A stretch of DNA of 51,576 nt from Tannerellaceae bacterium (GCA_031255855.1 JAIRRS010000148.1:1-51576), one strand, 5' to 3'; shown: positions 8,179 to 18,129, counted from the first letter of the stretch. The notes: generated by a model from the sequence alone, not told the origin. Made by a program: numbers and translations.

Positions 8179-9138
8179 ATGAAAAATCAATTAAACGCTA
8201 GATTGATCAACGCAATGTCTGATGCCTTACCTGCCAAAATGAACCTTGCAAATTTCCTGACCAAGGAACTACTCCTTAGCAGAGAAGCAGCCTATCGCCG
8301 TTTGCGTGGAGAGGTTCCTTTTGGCCTGGATGAAACGGCTCAAATTGCAATGAAACTGAATTTATCAATCGACAACATTATCGGCAACCATGAAAACAGC
8401 GCTGCCATGATTCACATGAACCTGAACAAGTCCAAAGACGCAATGGTAAATTACGAATTAACAATGGAACGGTTTCTGCAAATATCAAAGATGATTAAAG
8501 ACATGAATCCCTTAACATTCAGTTGCGCTACAAACCTGCTCCCATTTGTTTTTTGCGAACCCTATGAATACATCAACAAATTCCGTATCAGCCGACGGCT
8601 ACACCTAAGTAATAAAATCAAAGGAACCGGTTCGTTGGCCGACATTGAGATTTCAGAGAATACCCTAAAACTGCAAAAAATCATCGCGCAGAATTACCGG
8701 TTAATCCCCAACACAATTTTTATATGGGATACAAATATTATATTGTCATTTATCAAAATGATTCAACTGTTCTACAATCTCAGAATCCTGTCAAAAGAAG
8801 ACATCAAGCATCTGAAGAACGAACTCCATACATTAATGTATGATGCGGAAGAAATTACCAACTTCGGGAAATACCGCGACGGAGGGAATGTAAACATATA
8901 CCTTTCCAATATAAATCTGGAAGCATCGTACGGATATCTTGAATCAGACAATTTCTGTATGAGCACATTCCGGGTATATGCCATCAACATCATAGACTCA
9001 CAACACCCGGATATTTGTCGTTTACAAAAAAACTGGATACTGTCGTTGAGACGCTACGCAACATTAATTACGGAAAGTTGTGAGACGGAACGTTTGAAGT
9101 TTTTCAACCTCCAACATGAATATATAGACAGCATCTGA
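8179..9138 (+). CDS. HTH-domain transcriptional regulator (Bacteroidales-type)
   Basis: A 319-residue protein whose first 75 residues form a lambda-repressor-like helix-turn-helix: LTKELLLSREAAYRRLRGEV is the recognition region, followed by GLDETAQIAMKLNLSIDNI. The remaining 240 residues are a mostly helical domain with no known enzymatic motif (for example IIAQNYRLIPNTIFIWDTN). Such HTH plus large helical domain proteins are frequent in Bacteroides and relatives and have no assigned ligand. It is a single-gene unit with its own strong promoter and long leader, 52 nt before murB. Targets cannot be named from the sequence. Confidence 0.65.
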   Translation: MKNQLNARLINAMSDALPAKMNLANFLTKELLLSREAAYRRLRGEVPFGLDETAQIAMKLNLSIDNIIGNHENSAAMIHMNLNKSKDAMVNYELTMERFLQISKMIKDMNPLTFSCATNLLPFVFCEPYEYINKFRISRRLHLSNKIKGTGSLADIEISENTLKLQKIIAQNYRLIPNTIFIWDTNIILSFIKMIQLFYNLRILSKEDIKHLKNELHTLMYDAEEITNFGKYRDGGNVNIYLSNINLEASYGYLESDNFCMSTFRVYAINIIDSQHPDICRLQKNWILSLRRYATLITESCETERLKFFNLQHEYIDSI

Positions 9139-9190
9139 GCATTTCCGGATTAAAATCGTACTTTTGTCTTTTCATTATAATTAACGCGAC

Positions 9191-10204
9191 ATGAGGATTG
9201 AAGAGAACTATTCGCTTCTAAAACATAATACTTTCCACTTACCGGCAAAGACACGCTGGTTTATGGAATATGAAAACGAAGAAGAGCTTGGACGTATCTT
9301 GCGCGACGAATATTTCCAGGAATGTGTTTCATTGCACATAGGGAGCGGCAGTAATTTGCTGTTTGTCGACGATTTCCGAGGCATCATCTTTCATTCGCAG
9401 ATAAAAGGCATTCAAGTGGCAGAGGAAACTGACGATTCTGTACTGCTGCAAATCGGTGCGGCCGAATTGTGGGACGACGTAGTGGCTTACGCCATATCGA
9501 AAAACTGGGGAGGCATAGAGAATCTTTCGAACATTCCCGGAGAAAGCGGCGCGGCGGCCGTGCAGAATATCGGGGCATACGGCGTTGAAATCAAAGACGT
9601 GATCGAAACGGTTGAAGCGTATAGCCGTTTCTCCTTTGAAAAAAGGATATTCACCAAAGACGAATGCGACTTTGCCTATCGCCACAGCTTCTTTAAAAAC
9701 GAGCAGAATGAGCCATATATTATTACACACATCAACATCCGGCTGAATAAGAAGCCCGTATTTACTCTCTACTATGGCAAACTGAACGAAGTCTTGGGAA
9801 CATATCCCGAAATAACGTTGGCCAATATCCGCGATGCAGTGATTTCCATCCGCAAAGAAAAGCTTCCCGATCCTGATATCATCGGTAATGCCGGAAGTTT
9901 CTTCATGAATCCGGTTGTTTCAATCCGCTATTTTGAAAAACTAAAAACACAATACCCCGATATCCCTTCCTATCCATTAGGAAATGATCATATAAAAATT
10001 CCTGCGGCATGGCTTATTGAGCAATGCGGTTTCAAAGGGAAAAAACACGGGGAAGTAGGCGTTTACGAAAAGCAAGCATTAGTGTTAACAAACCTGGGCA
10101 ATGCCACCGGCGACGAAATAGCCCTTGTTGCCGAAAGCATCCGGACAGCCGTAAACGAACATTTCGGCATAGAACTAACGCCGGAAGTCAAATATGTTGG
10201 ATAA
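9191..10204 (+). CDS. murB: UDP-N-acetylenolpyruvoylglucosamine reductase
   Basis: FAD-dependent NADPH reductase making UDP-MurNAc, the second committed step of peptidoglycan precursor synthesis in the cytosol. The 337-residue length fits type I MurB. Visible features are the FAD-binding GSGSNLLFVD, NLSNIPGESGAAAVQNIGAY, the YRHSFFK loop, and GNAGSFFMNPVV carrying the catalytic Ser, with a late Glu in the LTPEVKYVG tail. A TACTTTTG -7-like box lies at 9159-9166. Its TAA overlaps the next ATG by one base. Confidence 0.97.
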   Translation: MRIEENYSLLKHNTFHLPAKTRWFMEYENEEELGRILRDEYFQECVSLHIGSGSNLLFVDDFRGIIFHSQIKGIQVAEETDDSVLLQIGAAELWDDVVAYAISKNWGGIENLSNIPGESGAAAVQNIGAYGVEIKDVIETVEAYSRFSFEKRIFTKDECDFAYRHSFFKNEQNEPYIITHINIRLNKKPVFTLYYGKLNEVLGTYPEITLANIRDAVISIRKEKLPDPDIIGNAGSFFMNPVVSIRYFEKLKTQYPDIPSYPLGNDHIKIPAAWLIEQCGFKGKKHGEVGVYEKQALVLTNLGNATGDEIALVAESIRTAVNEHFGIELTPEVKYVG

Positions 10205-10965
10205 TGAAAATTACTTTTTTAGGAACCGGCACTTCCACGGGAGTGCCTGAAATAGGTTGCCAATGCGAAGTTTGCACCAGTAAAGACCCGCGTGACCGGC
10301 GTATGCGGACATCCGTACTGGTTGAAACAAAAGGGAAACGTATCTTGCTCGATTGCGGCCCCGACTTCCGTTGGCAAATGATAACAAATAATATTTACAA
10401 CCTGGATGCCGTCCTTATTTCACATGAGCATTACGACCATGTAGGCGGACTGGACGACCTCCGTCCGTTTTGCGTACCTAAAGGAATAGACGTATATGCC
10501 GAAGATTACGTGGCAAAAGCTATCAAAACCCGTATGCCTTATGCCTTTCGGGCACATAAATATCCGGGAATACCCAATCTGGAACTACATGCTATCCAAG
10601 ACGAACCATTTTCCGTGGCCGGAATTCCGGTTGTCCCGGTGCGTATCATGCATGCCTGCATGCCTATTTTCGGCTACCGGATTGGAAAAATGGCATACCT
10701 GACAGACGTTAAGACCATACCCAAAGAAGAGTTTGCCAAGCTAAAAGGGCTTGACGTACTTATCCTTGATGCGTTGAGACACAAACCGCACCTTTCGCAT
10801 GAAAATGTGGAAGAAGCCTTGCTCAACATCAGACAAATACAACCAAAAGAATCATACCTCATCCACATGAGCCACAGGATAGGTTTACACGAATTTGCAG
10901 GGAAGGAATTTCCTCCTCATGTATATCTTTCGTATGATGGATTAAGTTTAAGTATGCCGGATTAA
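10204..10965 (+). CDS. MBL-fold metallohydrolase (PhnP-like)
   Basis: 253 residues. It begins MKITFLGTGTSTGVPEIGCQ, then CEVCTSKDPRDRRMRTSVLV, a PhnP-like N-terminus with extra metal-binding cysteines. The metallo-beta-lactamase motif HEHYDHVGG follows, with later histidines in IMHACMP, LTDVKTI and the terminal SHRIGLH. Relatives hydrolyse cyclic phosphodiesters or related bonds. The substrate is unknown here, since no phn genes are nearby. The start was placed at the ATG overlapping the murB stop (TAATG), excluding a 60-residue out-of-family extension. Convergent with and overlapping the next gene by 4 bp. Confidence 0.85.
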   Translation: MKITFLGTGTSTGVPEIGCQCEVCTSKDPRDRRMRTSVLVETKGKRILLDCGPDFRWQMITNNIYNLDAVLISHEHYDHVGGLDDLRPFCVPKGIDVYAEDYVAKAIKTRMPYAFRAHKYPGIPNLELHAIQDEPFSVAGIPVVPVRIMHACMPIFGYRIGKMAYLTDVKTIPKEEFAKLKGLDVLILDALRHKPHLSHENVEEALLNIRQIQPKESYLIHMSHRIGLHEFAGKEFPPHVYLSYDGLSLSMPD

Positions 10966-11858
10966 TCCGGTATGGGTGTACACCCGGTAAAATAGATGAA
11001 TTCCTCGTCACGGTTTATCTGGAAAGACAGATTTACCGAAGGATATAAGTTTCTGATACGGCTGGAAAGTGTATCGCCCATCATCTTATACATTTGGGAT
11101 GTAACCTCTGGTTCGTAAGGCAAATTCCCGTAACAACAAAAGTTCCCTTCGCTTACGAACAAGTCGGCAACCAGCCACTTATTAGCTATCCGCCAATCGG
11201 TCATTCCCCATTGCGACACCCTGAGATTCAGGTCATTCGCCGGAAAAAGGATATTCATCGGAGCTGTCGCGTCAAAGGCTTTCCGCATCTCGTCTATTTC
11301 TTCGGGCAACGACAATTGATTATCCAACTGCTGGGAAGCCGCTTTTTCTAATAGTTTTTTGCTATAACTCCCCACCCATACGCCATTATGGAAATAATAT
11401 CCGAAGAACCGGTTGTTTACGTCAGGGTAATAATAAAAATCTATCCCATTTATATTTTGTTTCACAGGTTTGTAATACGGGAAAATGTTATCCATGAAGT
11501 GTTTCAGCCTGCCTGCCGCCCTGTCTCCTACTTGCATATAACCGACAACCCCTTGCCGGTGAAACGACAGCATCAGCGATTGCACTTGTTGGCTTCGTTG
11601 GATAAAAGAAAGTAAAACGGGTGGTATTTCGGAAGCAAACACTTTATAAAACGCCTGCTTCGGAAGTATCATCAAATTCAACACAGAAGGACGGTTTACA
11701 ACTAAAAGAGCATTTATATCAGGAGGAATCATGGTATATAAGTCTGCCGACACATTTGACTGTTCAGTCTGCATCGAACGGATATACACCCAGACGGCCG
11801 ACATCAGGATCAATACAGCCAGTAAACTGATAACTATTTCCTTCAGGTAGGCTTTCAT
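10962..11858 (-). CDS. Membrane-anchored hypothetical protein
   Basis: 298 residues with one N-terminal transmembrane segment (about residues 8-27, EIVISLLAVLILMSAVWVYI) and a large, presumably periplasmic, alpha/beta domain beginning YTMIPPDINALLVVNRP. The pattern resembles DUF3352-like proteins of Bacteroidota, but I do not recognise it firmly. It is translationally coupled to nth: its ATG overlaps the nth TGA by 4 bp. Function unknown. Confidence 0.6.
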   Translation of the reverse strand: MKAYLKEIVISLLAVLILMSAVWVYIRSMQTEQSNVSADLYTMIPPDINALLVVNRPSVLNLMILPKQAFYKVFASEIPPVLLSFIQRSQQVQSLMLSFHRQGVVGYMQVGDRAAGRLKHFMDNIFPYYKPVKQNINGIDFYYYPDVNNRFFGYYFHNGVWVGSYSKKLLEKAASQQLDNQLSLPEEIDEMRKAFDATAPMNILFPANDLNLRVSQWGMTDWRIANKWLVADLFVSEGNFCCYGNLPYEPEVTSQMYKMMGDTLSSRIRNLYPSVNLSFQINRDEEFIYFTGCTPIPD

Positions 11859-12493
11859 TTCTGGGAGAGGAAATATTTACACCAAAGTTTTAATCCGCAA
11901 ATATCACATTTGGGTTTTCGTGCCACGCATGTATATCGGCCGTGCAGTATCAGCCAATGATGTGCTTTAGGGATAAGATGCCCGGGGACATGCTTTACTA
12001 ATTCCTTTTCGGTTTCCAGTGGAGTCTTACTATTGTTGGTCAATCCAATCCGGTTGGAAACGCGGAACACATGTGTATCAACCGCCATGGCCGGTTTGTC
12101 GTAAACGACGGATGCGATCACATTCGCTGTTTTCCGTCCTACACCCGGAAGTTTTTGTAATTCTTTAATATCCGAAGGGACTATACCCTTGAAATCACGA
12201 AGGAGCATTTGTGCCATACCAACCAGATGCTTCGATTTATTATTCGGATACGAAACACTCTTAATATATTCATAAACAACTTCGGGAGTGGTTTCCGCCA
12301 TTACTTCGGCAGTAGGAAAGGCTTCAAACAAAGCCGGTGTAATCATATTCACCCGCTTGTCTGTACATTGAGCCGATAAGATGACAGCAATAAGCAATTG
12401 GAAAGGATCTTTGTAATGTAACTCCGTTTCAGCAACCGGCACATTTTCCATGAACCAACTGATAACCCCTTTATATCGCTCTTCCTTTCGCAT
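11855..12493 (-). CDS. nth: Endonuclease III
   Basis: A 212-residue bifunctional DNA glycosylase/AP lyase removing oxidised pyrimidines. The helix-hairpin-helix LPGVGRKTANVI contains the catalytic Lys, VDTHVFRVSNRIGL holds the catalytic Asp, and the C-terminal CVARKPKCDICGLKLWC is the C-x6-C-x2-C-x5-C iron-sulfur cluster. It follows pheS on the same strand after a hairpin and is coupled to the downstream membrane protein by a 4-bp overlap. Confidence 0.97.
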   Translation of the reverse strand: MRKEERYKGVISWFMENVPVAETELHYKDPFQLLIAVILSAQCTDKRVNMITPALFEAFPTAEVMAETTPEVVYEYIKSVSYPNNKSKHLVGMAQMLLRDFKGIVPSDIKELQKLPGVGRKTANVIASVVYDKPAMAVDTHVFRVSNRIGLTNNSKTPLETEKELVKHVPGHLIPKAHHWLILHGRYTCVARKPKCDICGLKLWCKYFLSQK

Positions 12494-12518
12494 CGTTCAA
12501 TGAAGAAATCCGTGTGTT

Positions 12519-12551
12519 TTTCCCCGGACACGGTCAGATTGCCCGGGGAAA
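12519..12551 (-). other. Stem-loop between pheS and nth
   Basis: Nine-base perfect arms TTTCCCCGG (12519-12527) and CCGGGGAAA (12543-12551). On the minus strand it lies between the pheS stop and the nth start but lacks a T-run, so it may be an attenuating or RNA-stabilising hairpin rather than a full terminator. Confidence 0.55.
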
Positions 12552-12576
12552 TGGTAAAATGATTCAGGTTTTCAAC

Positions 12577-13596
12577 TTAATTGGCAGATTCAAACTGTCT
12601 TAGGAAACGAATATCGTTTTCCGAGAACAAGCGCAAATCTTTTACTTGGTATTTCAGGTTCGTTATACGTTCAATTCCCATTCCCAGTGCATAACCAGTA
12701 TAAACGTTACTGTCGATACCACAATTATCAAGCACATTCGGGTGAACCATTCCGCAACCGAGTATTTCTACCCAACCGGTATATTTGCAGAACGGACATC
12801 CTTTACCACCGCAAAGGTTACAGGAAATATCCATTTCGGCTGAAGGCTCGGTAAACGGGAAATAGGAAGGACGTAAGCGTATCTTGGTATCTTGGCCGAA
12901 CATCTCCTTCGCAAAGAAAAGAAGCGCTTGCTTTAAATCGGCAAAAGATACATTTTTGTCTACATATAAGGCTTCTACCTGGTGGAAGAAACAATGTGCA
13001 CGATACGAAATAGCTTCATGCCGGTACACGCGTCCCGGACAAATGATACGGATAGGAGGTTGTGACTTCTCCATCACACGTGTTTGAACGGAAGAAGTAT
13101 GCGTGCGGAGTAATATATCAGGATTATGCTGAATAAAGAATGTATCCTGCATATCGCGAGCCGGATGATCATGGGCAAAGTTCAACGATGAAAAGACATG
13201 CCAATCGTCTTCTATCTCAGGCCCTTCGGCAATACTAAAGCCTAAACGGCCGAATATATCGCAGATTTCTTTCTTAACAATCGACAAAGGATGCCGTGTA
13301 CCTAAATTAACAGGATGAGCTGTACGCGTCAAGTCTATATCATCGTCGGTTGTTTGTGTATTGGCAAAGCTATCTTTCAAATCGTTTATCCGTTGCTGGG
13401 CTCTTTCCTTCAATTGATTTAGGAATTGTCCAACCTCCCGCTTCTGGTCGGCAGCAACATTCCGGAAATCATTCATCAGTTGGGATATTTCGCCTTTCTT
13501 GCTAAGATATTTGATTCGTAGCGCTTCTATCTCATCAGCATTTGCTGCGTTCATTTCTTCCACTTCTTCGAGCAGAGCTTTAATCCGATTAATCAT
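12577..13596 (-). CDS. pheS: Phenylalanyl-tRNA synthetase alpha subunit
   Basis: 339-residue catalytic class II subunit charging tRNA(Phe). N-terminal coiled coil, then motif 2 CPGRVYRHEAISYRAH, the FHQVEALYVD segment, SYFPFTEPSAEMD and motif 3 GYALGMGIERI. A C-x2-C-x4-C-x2-C cluster (CNLCGGKGCPFC) suggests a structural zinc. The start is the ATG at 13596; the upstream possibility is TTG. pheT is not adjacent, which is usual in Bacteroidota. Confidence 0.97.
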   Translation of the reverse strand: MINRIKALLEEVEEMNAANADEIEALRIKYLSKKGEISQLMNDFRNVAADQKREVGQFLNQLKERAQQRINDLKDSFANTQTTDDDIDLTRTAHPVNLGTRHPLSIVKKEICDIFGRLGFSIAEGPEIEDDWHVFSSLNFAHDHPARDMQDTFFIQHNPDILLRTHTSSVQTRVMEKSQPPIRIICPGRVYRHEAISYRAHCFFHQVEALYVDKNVSFADLKQALLFFAKEMFGQDTKIRLRPSYFPFTEPSAEMDISCNLCGGKGCPFCKYTGWVEILGCGMVHPNVLDNCGIDSNVYTGYALGMGIERITNLKYQVKDLRLFSENDIRFLRQFESAN

Positions 13597-13719
13597 TTTT
13601 AATACCAAATTTCTTTAATGAACGCAAAGTTAGCCTTTTCTTCTCATAATGCAATCGTTTACAGGCTTTTTTCACTTTTACACATGGAGCTAACTTCACA
13701 AATTCCATACGGCGAATCT

Positions 13720-16680
13720 TTATTTGTCCGGTTTCAGGATAACCCCCAGACTTTTTTTCCCGTCCATCTTTATAACGATCGTTTTTTCGAAACGGACATG
13801 GCGCAAATAATCTGTTTCCTGCACGGCGGGTTGGGCGTTCAGGAATTCCTGATCGTACCAGCCATCACCTTTAAAGGGATTTATCGTAAAATATCCCACA
13901 CCAAAGGAGGTAAGGTTCTGGAAGAAATGGGTTCCCTGGCTGGGGTCTATCCTATAATTCTCCAAACCGGATTCGACAATGATCCGGGCATTACTGATAT
14001 GCGGCCACTTGACAGGTATGCCGAGCCAATGATCGCTGCTACCCCACCGCCCGGGGCCTATCAATACATATCCCTCTTCCTTTTCGGTGAACGTTTTGTT
14101 TATTTTTTCTATTTCGTATGCTATCAATTGGTTGTTGGACGAATTAAACGCTTCTGTTTTTACATATATGACATCATAGATATTTGTTATAATTCCGTGC
14201 CCCAATACGCTGGCGGACGAGATAATGGTATCTTCGGATTTTATTTCCGTCAAATTTTCATCCATTATTTCTTTATTATCCACTATCGGACGAATCTGTA
14301 ATAAATAAAACGTCGCTTTTGCCGGATTCGCCGGATCTATATTCACAGCAAATTCAATTTCAACCGGTCGTGCCATTTCTGATTGCCCAATCTTCAATAC
14401 CTTATCCAAGGTTTCAGCCAAAGGGAAGACATCATGTTGGAGGATGTTGGCAAACGAGATTATTTTTCGTCCTCCTGGATAAAAGCCATCCCTTATAATT
14501 TGGTCGTAAGGGTCGTATGTAGAAACTATATATCGCAAGGATCCGTCGGTTTCGGCATCTTTTACACTCAAGCGAAGCAAGTTAAAGGAATCATCTATCG
14601 AAAATTGATCGGCCATATTCTTCAGGTCAAGTGCATAAAAACGAGTTTGGGTTTCCCTGAGCGCAAACTCCATCGTACTCATCTGAAGTATATTGTGCGG
14701 ATGCCGGGGCGAAAAACGTAAAGTTACACCACCATCAACAATATATTTACCCAATCCTAAAGCAAGATTGGCAATGCCGTCTTCCGCCTTTTCATTCCCA
14801 ATCGGATAGAAATTGAGCGAACGGGCCACTCCTGAAATGGTCGGATAAAAATGGGAATTATACTGTGAGCCTACCACTTCCTGTAATACAACCGACATCT
14901 TTTCCTGGTCAATCAAGTTGGATGTCGCCGTCATATAGGCCTTGCTGTCCTTATAAAAGACCGACGCGTATACAGCTTTAATGGCATCACTTACCGTTCG
15001 GAGCATTTCATATTTATCCGGATTCTTCGGCACCATATAGGTGGAATATATCCCGGCAAACGGCTGGTAATGCGAATCTTCCAACAGACTTGACGAACGA
15101 ACGGCCAATGGCCCCTTCACCACGTCGAAAAAGGCCATCAGGTCTTCAATCAAGGCAGAGGGCAGGCTTGCACGAAGAAAACACTTCAGTATGACATCGT
15201 CTTCCGTTTCATTCAATGCCAACAGATATAAATCATTCGACTCCATAAATTCGTCGAAGATATCTGTACAGATAACAACAGTCTTCGGTATTGTGACCGG
15301 AAAGTTTTCCTGATATAATTTAGCCGATCGTTTTACCATCGCGCCTATGAACGCCAGGCCTCTCCCCTTCCCTCCCAGCGAACCGTCACCGATACGGGCG
15401 AAATTGCTGTACTCATCAAAACGTTCTTTTTGATAAATGGCAACCACTCCACTATTTTTCATCCGGCGGTATTGTACAATCAAATCGAAGATCAACTGCC
15501 GGGCTTCGTCCATGTCTTTGTAATCAATAACATCAACATGTTTCAACACTTCAGCCGGCGGGAACATCGCCCGGGAATAAAAGAATCGCGAAAAATGGTT
15601 GCGCGACAAATGATAAACCAATGAATCGTCGGGTATGTCAAAGATTTTCTTTTGTAAGTCTTTTAAATCTTTGATGCGCATAATTTCGTCTTTGGTCTTC
15701 GGATCCAGGATAATGAAATCACCAAACCCAAAATGGCGCATAATCTTCTTCCGCAAGTCCTGGGGATAGCTTTTAGAATTCTTATCTATGAAAGAGGCAG
15801 CCAATTCCTTGGCATATACTTTGTTTGAAGATTCGGATGACTCCATGACAATGGGAATAATCAAGCCCGATTTGCGTACATAGCGGCCGAACTTATATCC
15901 GGCAAACGGGTCTTTCTTCCCTTCACGCATAAAACTCATATCCGAGATTATACCGAGCATATGATCTTTATATTGGTCGAAGATGCGAACAGCTTCTTCA
16001 TAGGTACGAGCTAGTTTGATTTTGGGACGCCCGCGCATACGCAACGTCTGTTGGTGATCGTTCAAGGCCTCTTTCGAAAATTCCTGGCTTTGTTCAAGTA
16101 CGAACTTATACAAATGAGGCAGCGTAGACGAATAAAAACGGACCGAATCCTCCACCAGCAAGATAATCTGCACGCCTACACTTTCCGTATCGTCGGGCGC
16201 GTTCATCTTGTCTTCTATCAGCTTGATGATAGCCAGTAACAATTCTGAATTCCCCAACCAGCTAAACACATAATCAATGGCGCTTAAATCTTCATTTGCC
16301 ACCCTTTTGGAAACCTCTTTTGAGAAAGGGGTCAATACTACAATAGGAATATTCGGGTAATGTTTTTTTATTTCTTTTGCCGCCGAAAAGATATCTTTGT
16401 CATCCATATTAGGCATACAAATAATCAGTTCGAAATTCCGGTTTTTCAATTCTGTCAACGCCTCTTCTTCCGTAGTGACCTGCGTAAAACGGGGAGGATA
16501 ACGCAGGCTCAATGCCGTATATTCATTAAAAATTTGTTCGTCGACACGCCCGTCGTCTTCTAACATAAACGCATCATATTTGGCAGCAATAAGCAATACA
16601 TTATAAATACGCTTATTCATCAGGTTTGCAAAAGAGGTATCTCTAAATACCAAATTTTTGAAGTCTGGAATACCACTCAT
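13720..16680 (-). CDS. PEP-synthase-like ATP-binding protein with receiver-like domains
   Basis: 986 residues. The first roughly 340 residues contain two receiver-like folds: the first around YNVLLIAAKYDAFML to IVVLTPF, the second around IILLVEDSVRFYSS with ISDMSFMREG at the phospho-acceptor strand. Next comes a PEP synthase/PPDK N-terminal ATP-grasp-like domain (GDGSLGGKGRGLAFI, PLAVRSSSLLEDS, PVEIEFAVN, LLQIRPIVD). The C-terminal part has a separate conserved GPGRWGSSDHWLG region. The phosphohistidine swivel (TSDGGxxxHA) and PEP-binding TIM barrel of true PEP synthase are absent, so it is unlikely to make PEP. The start at ATG 16680 replaces an upstream run. Divergent from gdhA, with a CAAAAGTA (-7 box on minus) at 16704-16711. 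Confidence 0.8.
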   Translation of the reverse strand: MSGIPDFKNLVFRDTSFANLMNKRIYNVLLIAAKYDAFMLEDDGRVDEQIFNEYTALSLRYPPRFTQVTTEEEALTELKNRNFELIICMPNMDDKDIFSAAKEIKKHYPNIPIVVLTPFSKEVSKRVANEDLSAIDYVFSWLGNSELLLAIIKLIEDKMNAPDDTESVGVQIILLVEDSVRFYSSTLPHLYKFVLEQSQEFSKEALNDHQQTLRMRGRPKIKLARTYEEAVRIFDQYKDHMLGIISDMSFMREGKKDPFAGYKFGRYVRKSGLIIPIVMESSESSNKVYAKELAASFIDKNSKSYPQDLRKKIMRHFGFGDFIILDPKTKDEIMRIKDLKDLQKKIFDIPDDSLVYHLSRNHFSRFFYSRAMFPPAEVLKHVDVIDYKDMDEARQLIFDLIVQYRRMKNSGVVAIYQKERFDEYSNFARIGDGSLGGKGRGLAFIGAMVKRSAKLYQENFPVTIPKTVVICTDIFDEFMESNDLYLLALNETEDDVILKCFLRASLPSALIEDLMAFFDVVKGPLAVRSSSLLEDSHYQPFAGIYSTYMVPKNPDKYEMLRTVSDAIKAVYASVFYKDSKAYMTATSNLIDQEKMSVVLQEVVGSQYNSHFYPTISGVARSLNFYPIGNEKAEDGIANLALGLGKYIVDGGVTLRFSPRHPHNILQMSTMEFALRETQTRFYALDLKNMADQFSIDDSFNLLRLSVKDAETDGSLRYIVSTYDPYDQIIRDGFYPGGRKIISFANILQHDVFPLAETLDKVLKIGQSEMARPVEIEFAVNIDPANPAKATFYLLQIRPIVDNKEIMDENLTEIKSEDTIISSASVLGHGIITNIYDVIYVKTEAFNSSNNQLIAYEIEKINKTFTEKEEGYVLIGPGRWGSSDHWLGIPVKWPHISNARIIVESGLENYRIDPSQGTHFFQNLTSFGVGYFTINPFKGDGWYDQEFLNAQPAVQETDYLRHVRFEKTIVIKMDGKKSLGVILKPDK

Positions 16681-16721
16681 GAAAATTAACAATTTAAACT
16701 GTCCAAAAGTAAGTAAAAAAC

Positions 16722-16751
16722 TTTGCCATTCCATATAAATCCATACTTTTG
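16722..16751 (+). promoter_or_regulatory. Promoter of gdhA
   Basis: TTTG at 16722-16725 and TACTTTTG at 16744-16751, 18 nt apart, match the Bacteroidota -33/-7 consensus. It lies within the 107-bp divergent region shared with the PEP-synthase-like gene. Confidence 0.75.
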
Positions 16752-16787
16752 TGAGCATATTGTCACCTAAAATTAATATTAAACGCT

Positions 16788-18122
16788 ATGAAGACAGAAT
16801 TAATCTTATCATCACTGGAAGCTAAACATCCCGGCGAAAAAGAGTATCTGCAAGCAGTAAAAGAAGTTCTCTTATCTATCGAAGAAGTCTACAACCAACA
16901 TCCCGAATTCGAAAAAGCAAAAATCATCGAACGGCTGGTTGAACCCGAACGCGTTATCACATTCCGTGTTCCCTGGATAGACGACAAAGGGGAAGTACAA
17001 GTAAATTTGGGTTACCGCGTACAGTTCAACAGCGCTATCGGCCCGTATAAAGGAGGTTTACGTTTTCACCCTTCCGTTAATCCATCCATCCTGAAATTCT
17101 TAGGTTTCGAGCAAACATTCAAGAATGCGCTCACCACACTTCCAATGGGAGGAGGAAAAGGAGGCTCAGACTTCGCTCCGAGAGGAAAAAGTGATGCCGA
17201 AATCATGCGCTTCTGCCAGGCATTCATCATGGAGTTGTGGCGCAATATCGGCCCCGACACGGATGTTCCGGCAGGAGATATCGGCGTAGGCGGACGCGAA
17301 ATAGGTTATATGTATGGAATGTACAAAAAACTTGCCCGCGAAAACACAGGCACATTTACAGGGAAAGGGCTTGAATATGGAGGTTCTATCCTTCGCCCTG
17401 AGGCTACTGGCTTCGGTTCTTTATATTTTGTCCGCCAAATGCTGGAAACACAAGGCATCGATATGAAGGGTAAAACAGTCGCTATTTCCGGCTTCGGAAA
17501 TGTTGCCTGGGGGGCAGCCACCAAAGCTACCGAATTCGGTGCAAAGGTAATCACTATCTCAGGTCCCGACGGGTATGTATATGATGCCGACGGTATTGCA
17601 GGCGAGAAAATCGATTATCTCCTGGAGCTACGTAACTCAGGCAACGACATTGTTGAAACATACGTGAAAGAATTCCCCAAAGCTAAATTTTTCCCAAACA
17701 AACGTCCTTGGGAACAAAAGGCAGATATCGTTATCCCTTGCGCCACCCAAAACGAATTAGACGAAAACGATGCCAAACAAATCATCGCCAACAAGTCCAT
17801 TTGTGTAGCCGAAGCATCTAATATGGGTTGCACAGCCGAAGCGGTTGATCTATTCCTCGATCATAAAATGCTCTTTGCTCCGGGAAAAGCCGTAAATGCA
17901 GGAGGCGTAGCCACTTCAGGATTGGAGATGACGCAAAACGCTATGCATATTTCATGGACTGCCGCCGAAGTGGATGCTAAATTGCATCAAATCATGAACG
18001 CCATTCACGAGCAATGTGTGGCTCACGGCAAAGAAGGAGACTATATCAATTATGTAAAAGGAGCCAACATCGCAGGATTCATGAAAGTAGCGAAGGCAAT
18101 GATGGCACAAGGTATTGTATAA
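16788..18122 (+). CDS. gdhA: NADP-type glutamate dehydrogenase
   Basis: 444-residue hexameric family I enzyme catalysing reversible amination of 2-oxoglutarate to glutamate, the main ammonium assimilation route in Bacteroidales. Seen: GYRVQFNSAIGPYKGGLRFHP, with catalytic Lys in PMGGGKGGSDFAP, PAGDIGVGGREIGYM, and the Rossmann motif VAISGFGNVAWGAA. The length matches the 444-450 residue hexameric class. It has its own consensus promoter and ends at a palindrome and strong terminator shared with lepA. Confidence 0.97.
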   Translation: MKTELILSSLEAKHPGEKEYLQAVKEVLLSIEEVYNQHPEFEKAKIIERLVEPERVITFRVPWIDDKGEVQVNLGYRVQFNSAIGPYKGGLRFHPSVNPSILKFLGFEQTFKNALTTLPMGGGKGGSDFAPRGKSDAEIMRFCQAFIMELWRNIGPDTDVPAGDIGVGGREIGYMYGMYKKLARENTGTFTGKGLEYGGSILRPEATGFGSLYFVRQMLETQGIDMKGKTVAISGFGNVAWGAATKATEFGAKVITISGPDGYVYDADGIAGEKIDYLLELRNSGNDIVETYVKEFPKAKFFPNKRPWEQKADIVIPCATQNELDENDAKQIIANKSICVAEASNMGCTAEAVDLFLDHKMLFAPGKAVNAGGVATSGLEMTQNAMHISWTAAEVDAKLHQIMNAIHEQCVAHGKEGDYINYVKGANIAGFMKVAKAMMAQGIV

Positions 18123-18129
18123 TAGTACA

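Noticed and set aside
13618..14301. 227-codon plus-strand frame opposite the PEP-synthase-like gene
   Set aside because: Composition and low-complexity Phe/Tyr-rich translation indicate a shadow of the real minus-strand gene.
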